Source of the DNA: Caballeronia cordobensis
GTDB taxonomy: Bacteria; Pseudomonadota; Gammaproteobacteria; Burkholderiales; Burkholderiaceae
DNA length: 64,000 nt
Assembly (NCBI RefSeq): GCF_001544575.2
Contig: NZ_FCNY02000004.1
Coordinates: forward strand, 124,001 to 188,000
Direction: 5' to 3'
The notes below the pieces were generated by a model. The model saw nothing but the letters and a program-made list of their open reading frames with translations, had not been told where the DNA came from and searched no databases. Made by a program: the position numbers and the translations under genes. The number at the start of each line of letters is the position of its first letter. Within the stretch, counting starts at the first letter, position 1. Shown in pieces: positions 33,444 through 41,453 of this stretch.

Positions 33444-35153
33444 ATGTCCAAAGCATTCACCCTGACCGACTATCTTCTGGAGCGTCTTCGCGAACTCGGC
33501 GCGGATCGCGTGTTCGGCGTACCCGGCGACTTCACCCTTGCCATGCTCGACCATATCGGGCGCGACGGCCGTCTCCAATGGGTTGGCTGCGCCAACGAAC
33601 TGGGCGCGGGGTATGCCGCCGACGGCTATGCCCGCGTTCGCGGAATCGGCGTTCTGTGCACGACATTCGGCGTGGGCGAGCTGAGCGCCATCAATGCGAT
33701 TGCGGGCAGCTTCGCGGAGTACGTGCCCGTCGTGCATGTCGTGGGCGCGCCGTCGCGTGCCGTGCAGGCCGCGCGCAATTGCACGCATCACAGCCTGGGC
33801 ACGGGCGATTTCGGGGTGTTCGAACGCATGGCGCACGAAGTGGTGTGCGCCCATGCCACGCTCGACGAACACGACGCCTGCGCCGAGATCGACCGGGTAT
33901 TGCGTACCGTCATGTCGCAGCGTCGTCCGGGCTATATCGTGATGCCCTCCGATCTCGCGGATCTTCCGGTACGCGCGCCGGAAGCGCCGCTCGCGCGGTC
34001 GAGCGATACGACCGATCCCGATGCGCTGCGTCAGTTTTCACGCGACGCCCGCGCGTTGCTGCAACATGCATCGAGCGTGTCGCTTCTCGCGGACGTGCTG
34101 GTGCAACGAATGGGCGCGGAGCCGAATCTGCACTCGCTCATCGATGCCGGCGACATTCCGCACGCCACGCTGCTCTCGGGCCGCCGGGTCGTGAACGAAG
34201 AGCATCCCGCGTATCTCGGCACGTACAACGGCGCCGCGAGCGAGCCCGCGGTACGCGCGGCCATCGAGGAAGCGGAGGTGCTGATCAAGGCCGGCGTGCG
34301 CTTCACGGACCTGACGAGCGGCTTCTTCAGCCAGCATCTTGCCATCGACCGGTTGATCGACATCGGACCGCATGCGTCGAGCGTGGCCGGCAGGCAATAC
34401 GGTCCGATCGAACTCGCCGACGCGCTCGATGCCTTGCATGCGGTCTTCGTGGACCGCGCGCCGTTGCCGCGCACGGAACGCCATCGGGTCGCCGGGCATC
34501 GACATGACGAAGCGCACGCCAGCGCGGCGCTGTCCCAATCGACGCTCTGGCAAACGGTGAGCGAAGCGCTGCGTCCGGGCGATCTCCTGATCGCGGAGCA
34601 AGGCACGTCGTTTTACGGGCTGGGCGCGCACCGCTTGCCCGACGACGTGCTGTTCATCGGCCAGCCGCTCTGGGCGTCGATCGGCTACACGCTGCCGGCG
34701 CTGCTCGGCGCATCGCTGGCGGCGCCGCGGCGGCGTCCCGTGCTGCTCATCGGCGACGGCTCCGCGCAACTGACGATCGCGGAACTCGGCACGATGATCC
34801 GGCAACACGTCAACGCGATCATCGTCGTCGTGAACAACGACGGGTACACGGTCGAGCGCGCGATTCACGGCGCCGACGCGGCCTACAACGATATCGCCCG
34901 CTGGGACTGGACCGCCTTGCCCGCCGCGCTGGGCAAAGGCCGATCCAGCTACAGCGCATGTGCTTCGACGCCCGCCGAGTTACGCGAAGCGCTCGCGTGC
35001 GCGCGCGCGTCGGGCGACCGGCTCTCGCTCATCGAGGCCGTCGTGCCGGGCATGGACGTTCCGCCGTTGCTGCGCGAGCTCGGCAAGGCCGCGGGCGCGG
35101 TCAACGAGGGGCCGGCGGGTCACGCGCCCACCGAAGCCGAAGCAGCGGGTTGA
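33444..35153 (+). CDS. ThDP-dependent 2-oxoacid decarboxylase (indolepyruvate/phenylpyruvate type)
   Basis: This 569-residue decarboxylase of the PDC/IPDC family has the N-terminal catalytic Glu in CANELGAGYAADGYAR, the His-His motif in NCTHHSLGTGDF and FGVGELSAINAIAGS. The ThDP/Mg site is GDGSAQLTIAE to NNDGYTVERAIHG. It should decarboxylate an aryl or branched 2-oxo acid to an aldehyde; the exact substrate is not determinable. The ATG at 33444 follows GATGGAG. It is cotranscribed with the DUF1446-DUF4387 gene and followed by a strong hairpin terminator. Confidence 0.88.
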   Translation: MSKAFTLTDYLLERLRELGADRVFGVPGDFTLAMLDHIGRDGRLQWVGCANELGAGYAADGYARVRGIGVLCTTFGVGELSAINAIAGSFAEYVPVVHVVGAPSRAVQAARNCTHHSLGTGDFGVFERMAHEVVCAHATLDEHDACAEIDRVLRTVMSQRRPGYIVMPSDLADLPVRAPEAPLARSSDTTDPDALRQFSRDARALLQHASSVSLLADVLVQRMGAEPNLHSLIDAGDIPHATLLSGRRVVNEEHPAYLGTYNGAASEPAVRAAIEEAEVLIKAGVRFTDLTSGFFSQHLAIDRLIDIGPHASSVAGRQYGPIELADALDALHAVFVDRAPLPRTERHRVAGHRHDEAHASAALSQSTLWQTVSEALRPGDLLIAEQGTSFYGLGAHRLPDDVLFIGQPLWASIGYTLPALLGASLAAPRRRPVLLIGDGSAQLTIAELGTMIRQHVNAIIVVVNNDGYTVERAIHGADAAYNDIARWDWTALPAALGKGRSSYSACASTPAELREALACARASGDRLSLIEAVVPGMDVPPLLRELGKAAGAVNEGPAGHAPTEAEAAG

Positions 35154-35185
35154 GCGGGCTTTCCTTGCGGTACGCGTGATGAAAC

Positions 35186-35221
35186 GACAAGGCCCGGGAA
35201 TGTGCATTCCCGGGCCTTGTC
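35186..35221. terminator. Hairpin terminator, perfect 17-bp arms
   Basis: GACAAGGCCCGGGAATG pairs perfectly with the arm at 35205-35221 across a 2-nt centre. It lies 33 bp after the decarboxylase stop and 28 bp beyond the 3' end of the convergent small gene. Arms ending in TTGTC/GACAA make it suitable as a bidirectional terminator. Confidence 0.8.
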
Positions 35222-35248
35222 ATTCGAGCCGATGCGCCCGCGCCGCCG

Positions 35249-35413
35249 CTATTGCCATTTCGCCTTTTTATGGCGATTGCGGCCAATAACGTCCCACAGC
35301 CTTTTCGACTCTTTCTGCGCCGACTTCGCGCCTTCCTCGTGATGGTGCTCTGCGTCGCCATGCCCGGCGGTGATGCTCCGCCTCGCGTGCCTGAACATTT
35401 CAGCGAGTTTCAT
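35249..35413 (-). CDS. Small basic protein, 54 aa, unknown
   Basis: This short gene begins with ATG at 35413 behind an almost perfect Shine-Dalgarno (AAAGGAGGTTGCA). The product starts MKLAEMFRHARRSITAGHGD, has a His/Glu patch (EHHHEEG) and a Lys/Arg-rich tail ending KKAKWQ. No transmembrane segment is present. It is 50 bp downstream of the FadR-type regulator gene on the same strand and stops just before the 17-bp-arm terminator. No family is recognised; the strong translation signal is the main support. Confidence 0.6.
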   Translation of the reverse strand: MKLAEMFRHARRSITAGHGDAEHHHEEGAKSAQKESKRLWDVIGRNRHKKAKWQ

Positions 35414-35463
35414 TGCAACCTCCTTTCGCAGCGTGCGCGCCGCGAAATTTCAGTCTACTCCGG

Positions 35464-36141
35464 CTATCGAACGGCGTCGTCGCCTCTTTCCCGCTGCGAG
35501 GGAATGCGCCATTGCACGTTCAGCAGATGGTCGCGCATGCGGGCGGCGGCCGTTGCCCCATCGCGCTCGAGCATCGCCTTCACGACATCCTGATGCTGCA
35601 TGGCGAAATGCCGGCGCGTGTCCTGATCGGCCGTCTTTTCGCGCGCGTTCGGCTTCATGCGCATGCCGTTGACCACGTCCATCAGCGCGATGATCGCGGG
35701 ATTGCGCGTGGCCTGAGCAATGAGCAAGTGAAAGCGATGATCCCACTGCTGCCACTCGTCGTCGTCTTTCGCCGTGGCGTTGCGCCGCGCGCATTTCTCC
35801 AGTTCCGCGAGATCGTCGGGACTCGCCTTGAGCGTCGCCAGCTCGACGAACGCCGGTTCCAGCACGAGCCGCATTTCCGCGATGTCGGCCGGGCTCGACC
35901 CCGCGCGCAGGCTGCGCAGCGAAGCCGAAAATTTCAGCGGCCGCGCGCCCAGATACGTGCCGCGTCCGACGCCGCGCCAGACGCGCCCCGCCGCTTCCAT
36001 CGACGCCAGCGCGGCGCGCAGATCGCGCCGGCTCATGCCGAGCGCTTCGGCGAGGCTGCGTTCGGGCGGCAGCGCATCGCCATCCTTCAGATTGTGCTGC
36101 GCGAGGTAATCGAGCAGCCTGTCGAGTGCGGATTTTTCCAT
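35464..36141 (-). CDS. FadR-subfamily GntR regulator (FCD domain)
   Basis: The protein has 225 residues from the ATG at 36141. The winged helix reads DALPPERSLAEALGMSRRDLRAALASMEAAGRVWR, and the FCD ligand domain includes EMRLVLEPAFVELATLKASPDD and HRFHLLIAQATRNP. An in-frame start at 36165 would lie inside an operator. Two identical palindromes GAACCAAT-N4-ATTGGTTC occur in the divergent region, one just upstream of this gene and one just upstream of the gamma-glutamyltransferase gene, so it probably controls both. Confidence 0.88.
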   Translation of the reverse strand: MEKSALDRLLDYLAQHNLKDGDALPPERSLAEALGMSRRDLRAALASMEAAGRVWRGVGRGTYLGARPLKFSASLRSLRAGSSPADIAEMRLVLEPAFVELATLKASPDDLAELEKCARRNATAKDDDEWQQWDHRFHLLIAQATRNPAIIALMDVVNGMRMKPNAREKTADQDTRRHFAMQHQDVVKAMLERDGATAAARMRDHLLNVQWRIPSQRERGDDAVR

Positions 36142-36151
36142 GATCGAATGT

Positions 36152-36171
36152 GAACCAATAATCATTGGTTC
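36152..36171. promoter_or_regulatory. FadR-type operator 1
   Basis: GAACCAAT-AATC-ATTGGTTC is a perfect dyad 11 bp upstream of the regulator start at 36141. It is the same sequence in both arms as the site at 36262-36281, and the two centres are 110 bp apart. Confidence 0.75.
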
Positions 36172-36261
36172 AATGTATCAGAAACGCGACCGGGCCGCGC
36201 GGCATTGCTTTACTTTTTCTGTTCGCGTACGCTGCACACATATTTTGTATTTCATCGATCC

Positions 36262-36281
36262 GAACCAATCTGAATTGGTTC
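36262..36281. promoter_or_regulatory. FadR-type operator 2
   Basis: GAACCAAT-CTGA-ATTGGTTC is a perfect dyad 19 bp upstream of the gamma-glutamyltransferase start. It probably overlaps the core promoter or leader of that operon. Confidence 0.75.
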
Positions 36282-36300
36282 GCAAAAACGGACGAAAGCC

Positions 36301-38085
36301 ATGAGTTTCACGACACGACCCGAGCTGATCGGCACATTCGGCATGGTGGCATCGACGCACTGGCTTGCCAGCGCTTCCGCGATGGCGGTGCTCGAAAAAG
36401 GCGGCAATGCTTTCGATGCGGCGGCGGCGGCCGGTTTTGTGCTGCAAATCGTCGAGCCGCATCTGAACGGGCCGGGCGGCGAACTGCCCGCCGTGTTCTA
36501 TAGCGCGAAGGAAGACCGCGTGCGCGTGCTGTGCGGCCAGGGCGTGACGCCCGCCGCCATGACCATCGGGCGCATGAAGGAACTCGGCCTCACCGTGATG
36601 CCCGGCACGGGCCTGCTGCCCGCCGTCGTGCCCGGCGCGTTCGGCGGCTGGATGGCGATGCTGCGCGACTATGGCCAGTTGCCGCTCGAAGACGTGCTGA
36701 GCTATGCGATCGGCTATGCGGAGCACGGCTATCCGGTGCTGCCGCGCATGGCGTCGTCCATTCTCGCGATTCAGGATTTCTTCAGGCGCGAATGGCGCAC
36801 GTCCGCCGAGCAATGGCTGCGCGACGGGGAAGCGCCGCGTCCGAACCATCTGTTCGCGAATCCCGCCATCGCGGAAACGTACAAGCGCATCCTGCGCGAG
36901 GCGAACACGCAAAGCGACCGCGCGGAGCAGTGCGAACGGGCGCGCATCGCGTTCTATCGCGGCTTCGTCGCGGATGCGATCGATCAGTACTTCCGCTCGA
37001 CCGATGTTCTCGATACCTCGGGCCAGCGCAATCGCGGCCTGCTCGACGCCGCCGATCTCGCGCGCTGGGAGCCGACCTACGAAGACGCGGTGTCCTACGA
37101 ATACGAAGGCCTCGTGGTCCACAAGACGGGACCGTGGGGGCAAGGCCCGATGTTCCTGCAACAGCTCGCGCTGCTGAAGGGTTTCGATCTCGCGAGCATG
37201 GACCCGCTCGGGCCGGACTTCGTGCACACGGTCATCGAGTGCTCGAAGCTCGCGTTCGCCGATCGCGATGTCTTCTACGGCGACCCGAACTTCTCCGACG
37301 TGCCGATGGACACGCTGCTCAGCGACGCCTACAACGACGCGCGCCGCAAAGAGATCGATCCGCGGCGCGCGTCGTTCGAATTCCGTCCGGGGCGTCTGCT
37401 CGACAGCGAAGCGCGCGCCGCGAAGATTCTCGCCAACGCGGGCCGCCAGCAGCCGGGCGGTTTCGGCCAGGGCGAACCCACCTTCGCGCCGCTGCCGGAA
37501 TTGCGCGGCGACACCGTGCATCTCGATGTCGTCGACCGCTGGGGCAACATGGTGTCGGCGACGCCGTCGGGCGGCTGGCTGCAGGCATCGCCCGCGGTGC
37601 CGGGACTGGGCTTCAACGTGACCACGCGCGGCCAGATGTTCTGGATGGAGGAAGGCCTGCCCTCGTCGCTCGGACCGGGACGCCGCCCGCGCACCACGCT
37701 GTCGCCCACGCTCGTCACGCGCGGCGGCAAGCCGTATGCCGCGCTCGGCACGCCGGGCGGCGATCAGCAGGATCAATGGTCGCTGCAACTGCTGCTGCGG
37801 CACGCGCACTTCGGCATGAACCTGCAAGCGGCGGTGGATGCACCATCGTTCCAGACCGCGCATTTTCCCGGCTCGTTTTATCCGCGCGACATTCAGCTCG
37901 GCAAGATGTCGGCGGAAGGCAATTTTCCGCAAGCGACGCTCGACGCCCTGCGTGCACGCGGCCACGATCTCACCGTCGCCGAGCCGTGGTCGCTCGGACG
38001 CGTGTGCGCCGTCGGCATCCGCAACGGCCTGATGCGCGGGGCCGCCACGCCGCGCCAGATGCAGGCTTACGCGATCGGGCGCTGA
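36301..38085 (+). CDS. Gamma-glutamyltransferase-family Ntn hydrolase
   Basis: This 594-residue GGT-family protein begins FGMVASTHWLASASAMAVLEKGGNAFDAAAA and has the maturation/catalytic Thr405 in GDTVHLDVVD, where the small subunit would start. GRRPRTTLSPTLV and GTPGGDQQDQW match the small-subunit oxyanion region. There is no signal peptide, unlike the periplasmic E. coli enzyme, so a cytoplasmic amidohydrolase role on an imported gamma-glutamyl or related amide is more likely. It is followed by an MFS gene after 27 bp. Confidence 0.87.
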   Translation: MSFTTRPELIGTFGMVASTHWLASASAMAVLEKGGNAFDAAAAAGFVLQIVEPHLNGPGGELPAVFYSAKEDRVRVLCGQGVTPAAMTIGRMKELGLTVMPGTGLLPAVVPGAFGGWMAMLRDYGQLPLEDVLSYAIGYAEHGYPVLPRMASSILAIQDFFRREWRTSAEQWLRDGEAPRPNHLFANPAIAETYKRILREANTQSDRAEQCERARIAFYRGFVADAIDQYFRSTDVLDTSGQRNRGLLDAADLARWEPTYEDAVSYEYEGLVVHKTGPWGQGPMFLQQLALLKGFDLASMDPLGPDFVHTVIECSKLAFADRDVFYGDPNFSDVPMDTLLSDAYNDARRKEIDPRRASFEFRPGRLLDSEARAAKILANAGRQQPGGFGQGEPTFAPLPELRGDTVHLDVVDRWGNMVSATPSGGWLQASPAVPGLGFNVTTRGQMFWMEEGLPSSLGPGRRPRTTLSPTLVTRGGKPYAALGTPGGDQQDQWSLQLLLRHAHFGMNLQAAVDAPSFQTAHFPGSFYPRDIQLGKMSAEGNFPQATLDALRARGHDLTVAEPWSLGRVCAVGIRNGLMRGAATPRQMQAYAIGR

Positions 38086-38112
38086 CGCCGAATTCACGGG
38101 AGAACATCGATC

Positions 38113-39510
38113 ATGTCCGCTATCGCCGCCCGCCTCGAACGGCTGCCGTTATCCGGCTTTCATCGCAAACTGCTCATTATCGGCGGATGCGGCTATCTGT
38201 TCGACGGCCTCGATTCGTCGTCGCTCGCGTTCCTGCTTCCCGTCGTCAGCAAGCTGTGGAACCTGACGAGCGCGCAGACCGGGCTGGTCGCGAGCAGCAC
38301 GTATATCGGCTATTTCTTCGGCGCGTTTTTGTCGGGCGTGCTCGCGGATATCATCGGCCGACGCCGCATCATGATGAGCGCGCTCGCGATCTATTGCGTC
38401 GCCTCGCTCGCGAGCGCCACCGCGCAAGACTGGCATACCTTCTTCGCGCTGCGAATCATTGCGGGCTTCGGCTCGGGCGCGGAGACCGTCGTGATCGCGC
38501 CGTTTCTCGCGGAATTCGTGCCGCGGCGCTATCGCGGCATGTTCTGCGGCGCGCTCGTCGGCTTCATGTCGTTCGGCTATCTGAGCTCGTCGATTCTCGG
38601 CTACACCGTCGTGCGCAATTTCCCGGACGGCTGGCGCTATCTCGCGGTCATCACCTCGCTGCCGGTCGTGATGCTGCTGTGGTGGCGCCGCACGCTGCCC
38701 GAATCGCCGCGCTGGATGGAAAGCCAGGGCCGCGTCGCCGAAGCGAACGTTATCGTCGACGATATCGAGGCGTGGTACGTGAAGCGCGGCTTCGAGCTCG
38801 CGCCGCTGTCGGCCGTGGGCGCGATTCCGTCCGCCGCCAAGGGCAGCGGCAGCGCGTGGCGCAACGTGAAGACGCTGTGGAGCAAGCGCCTCGCGGGCAC
38901 GACGGCGGTGAGCTGGCTCATGTGGTTCGCCGTGGCCTTCGCGTATTACTCGTTCTTCTCGTGGATTCCGAGCCTGCTCGTCAAGGAAGGCCTCACGATC
39001 ACGAAGAGCTTCGGCTTTTCCATCGCCATCTACGGCGCGCAGATTCCGGGCTATTTCTCGGCGGCGTGGCTCAACGAAAAGATCGGCCGCAAGGGCGTGG
39101 TGGCCTCGTACATGACGCTCGGCGGCATCGCGGCGATCATGCTGTCGCTCTCGCATACCGGCGTGCAGATCATGGCGGCGGGCATCTGCCTGTCGTTCTT
39201 CATGAACGGCGCGTTTGCGGGCGTCTACGCGTACACGCCGGAAATCTTCCCGACTTCGGTGCGCACCACGGGCACGGGATCGTCGTCGTCTTTCGGGCGC
39301 ATCGGCTCGGTGAGCGCACCGATTCTCGTCGGCATCGTGTATCCGTCGTTCGGCTTCTTCGGCGTGTTCGCGATGACGACCGCCGTGTTGCTCGCGGGCG
39401 CGTGCGTGGTGTTCTTTCTCGGTATCGAGACGCGCAACCGCTCGCTCGAAGACATCGAAATCAACGGCGCGATCGAAGGCGATGCACGCGATCGCCTCGC
39501 ACGCGGCTAG
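38113..39510 (+). CDS. MFS transporter, NiaP/AAHS-like
   Basis: This 465-residue, 12-helix transporter has GCGYLFDGLDSSSLAFLLPVV in helix 1, LADIIGRRRIMM in loop 2-3 and RRTLPESPRWMES at the central loop. Together these point to the sugar-porter/NiaP-AAHS side of the MFS (aromatic or nicotinate-like acids). GGGAGAACATC precedes the ATG. It is the second gene of the FadR-controlled unit and presumably carries the GGT-like enzyme's substrate. Confidence 0.86.
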   Translation: MSAIAARLERLPLSGFHRKLLIIGGCGYLFDGLDSSSLAFLLPVVSKLWNLTSAQTGLVASSTYIGYFFGAFLSGVLADIIGRRRIMMSALAIYCVASLASATAQDWHTFFALRIIAGFGSGAETVVIAPFLAEFVPRRYRGMFCGALVGFMSFGYLSSSILGYTVVRNFPDGWRYLAVITSLPVVMLLWWRRTLPESPRWMESQGRVAEANVIVDDIEAWYVKRGFELAPLSAVGAIPSAAKGSGSAWRNVKTLWSKRLAGTTAVSWLMWFAVAFAYYSFFSWIPSLLVKEGLTITKSFGFSIAIYGAQIPGYFSAAWLNEKIGRKGVVASYMTLGGIAAIMLSLSHTGVQIMAAGICLSFFMNGAFAGVYAYTPEIFPTSVRTTGTGSSSSFGRIGSVSAPILVGIVYPSFGFFGVFAMTTAVLLAGACVVFFLGIETRNRSLEDIEINGAIEGDARDRLARG

Positions 39511-39516
39511 TCACGC

Positions 39517-39543
39517 GACTCACACGACTCACACGACTCACAC
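39517..39543 (+). repeat. Tandem repeat of GACTCACAC, three units
   Basis: Three exact copies of a 9-bp unit, with a partial unit on the left and a GAC trinucleotide run on the right, fill the gap between the MFS and GAF genes. It is probably a slippage-prone spacer. Confidence 0.7.
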
Positions 39544-39555
39544 GACGACGACATC

Positions 39556-40074
39556 ATGCGCTACATGCAACTGACCGATCTTCAACGCCTCGCGCACGCG
39601 ATGCGCGCGCCCGCCCAGCCATCGACATTGTTCGATGCGGTCGCCGCCGTTGCCGCCGAAACCATCGGCTTCCGTCTGTTCACGATCATGGCGTACGACG
39701 CGCGCCATCACGAAGTGGAGCGCGTCTACACCAACATGCCCGACGTCTACCCGACAGGCGGCCGCAAGAAGAAGCGCGGCACCGCGTGGGCCACGCAAAT
39801 CCTGCAGGAAATGCGGCCGTTTCGCGGCGAGACCGCGCACGACATCCGCAATGCGTTCGACGATCACATGACAATGGCGAACATGGGCCTCGGCTCGATT
39901 CTCAACATTCCCATTGCCTATGACGGCGAGTGCATCGGCACGATGAATCTCACGCATGTCGAGCACTGGTACACGCGCGAGCATGAAGACGCGGGCGTGC
40001 TGCTCGGCTCGTTTCTCGCGCCCGCGCTGGTTGCGCGCATGCCGCTTTACGCCGATGCGGAGCCGCGCGCATGA
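39556..40074 (+). CDS. GAF-domain protein
   Basis: This 172-residue protein is almost entirely one GAF domain: LFDAVAAVAAETIGFRLFTIMAYD, then SILNIPIAYDGECIGTMNLTH near the end. There is no fused kinase, cyclase or HTH. It lies between two MFS genes and overlaps the next one by ATGA, so it is made with the transporters. It may be a small-molecule sensor or binding protein for the transported compound. No good ribosome-binding site was seen; a tandem repeat precedes it. Confidence 0.8.
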   Translation: MRYMQLTDLQRLAHAMRAPAQPSTLFDAVAAVAAETIGFRLFTIMAYDARHHEVERVYTNMPDVYPTGGRKKKRGTAWATQILQEMRPFRGETAHDIRNAFDDHMTMANMGLGSILNIPIAYDGECIGTMNLTHVEHWYTREHEDAGVLLGSFLAPALVARMPLYADAEPRA

Positions 40075-41378
40075 ACCGCGCGTCGTCTCCGGAAACCGGA
40101 CGCTGGCTGATCGTCTTCGCGCTCGGCTATCTCGCGCTGCTCGTCGACGGCGCGGACGTCATGATGTACGGCCTCACGCTCACACGCATCAAGGCCGAAT
40201 TCGGGCTCACCAATGTCGAGGCGGGCGCGCTCGGCAGCCTGACGCTCGTCGGCATGGCGGTGGGCGGCATTCTGGGCGGCTGGGCAAGCGATACGCTCGG
40301 CCGCGTGCGCGTGGTCGTGTGGGCGCTCGCGCTCTTCTCGCTCGGCGCGGGCCTGCTCGGACTCACGCATACCTTCGCCGAGTTCGCGCTCGTGCGCTTC
40401 ATCAGTTCGCTCGGGATTGGCTGCATGGTGCTCGTGAGCACACTCGTCGCCGAATATGTGCCGACCGAGCGGCGCTCGCTGATTCTCGGCATTCTGCAAA
40501 CGGGAATCTCGGCGGGTTATATCGTCGTGATCTCGCTCGCCAACTGGATCTTGCCGCACTACGGCTGGCGCATGCTCTTCTATGTCGCGACGATTCCGGT
40601 CGTACTCGCGTTCGCGATTCACTGGTTCGTGCCGGAGCCGCCCGGCTGGCGCGCAAGCATGGCGCTGCGGGCGGGCGCGCCGCGCGTGCGCCGTCCATGG
40701 CGCGAGAACCGTTATTACCTGATCTTCTCGGATCGCGAGGCGCGCAAGATGTTCATCCTGTGGGCGCTGGCATCCGTGTTTGCGTTGTCGGGCTTTTACG
40801 GGCTGAACAACTGGCTGCCGACTTATCTCGAGAAAGAACTGCACGTGCGCTTCGGCTCGATGGCGGGTTACATGATCGGCACGTATGTGGTCGCATTCAT
40901 GGGCAAGATCGTCGCGGGCTGGCTCGGCGATGTATGGAGCCGGCGCGGCGTGTATGTGATCGGCTGCATCGGCGCGGCGTTGTTTTTGCCGGTCATCGTG
41001 TTTCTTCACACGCGCGAGAATATCGTCTGGCTGATGCTGTTTTTCGGCTTTCTCTATGGCGTGCCGCTCGGCACGATGGGCGCGTTCATGTCCGAGAGCT
41101 TCGCCACGCGTGTTCGCGGCACGGCCGTAGGCGGCTCGTATAACGTGGGGCGATTCTGCTCGGGCGCGGCGCCCGTGGCGATCGGGTTTATCGCTACGCA
41201 GTTCTCGTTCGGCGTGAGTTTCCTGCTGGTGGGCGCGGTGTTTTTCTTGAGCGGAATCTGTGCGGCCTTCATTCCGGATCGGCTTTACGACACCAGCGCG
41301 CGGCCGGACGATACCGATGTTTCGACGCCCTCGCGTGATGTGACTGGTGGCGCAACGGAGGCGCTTAATCCGCGTTAA
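40071..41378 (+). CDS. MFS transporter, AAHS/MHS-like
   Basis: This 435-residue, 12-helix transporter has VDGADVMMYGLTLTRIKAEF in helix 1, GGWASDTLGRVRVVVW in loop 2-3, and SLGIGCMVLVSTLVAEYVPTERR, features of the aromatic acid:H+ symporter group. The start overlaps the GAF gene stop (ATGA). It is the last gene of the FadR-controlled set (GGT-like, MFS, GAF, MFS). Two transporters in one unit suggest uptake of one compound and export or uptake of a related one. Confidence 0.86.
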   Translation: MNRASSPETGRWLIVFALGYLALLVDGADVMMYGLTLTRIKAEFGLTNVEAGALGSLTLVGMAVGGILGGWASDTLGRVRVVVWALALFSLGAGLLGLTHTFAEFALVRFISSLGIGCMVLVSTLVAEYVPTERRSLILGILQTGISAGYIVVISLANWILPHYGWRMLFYVATIPVVLAFAIHWFVPEPPGWRASMALRAGAPRVRRPWRENRYYLIFSDREARKMFILWALASVFALSGFYGLNNWLPTYLEKELHVRFGSMAGYMIGTYVVAFMGKIVAGWLGDVWSRRGVYVIGCIGAALFLPVIVFLHTRENIVWLMLFFGFLYGVPLGTMGAFMSESFATRVRGTAVGGSYNVGRFCSGAAPVAIGFIATQFSFGVSFLLVGAVFFLSGICAAFIPDRLYDTSARPDDTDVSTPSRDVTGGATEALNPR

Positions 41379-41453
41379 GAGACGGCGGCTTCGGGCAACG
41401 ATCAAGGAACTGATCGCGTATTCCCGACTCCGCCGCGCGGCCTGCCGGAACGC

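Noticed and set aside
39517..39543. Short tandem repeat considered as a CRISPR or iteron array
   Set aside because: Three 9-bp units without spacers and no cas or rep genes nearby; simple slippage repeat.
36531..39923. An 1130-codon plus-strand open frame crossing the gamma-glutamyltransferase and MFS genes
   Set aside because: It overlaps two well-supported genes in another frame, is extremely Arg/Ala-rich and matches no family; it is a high-G+C shadow frame.
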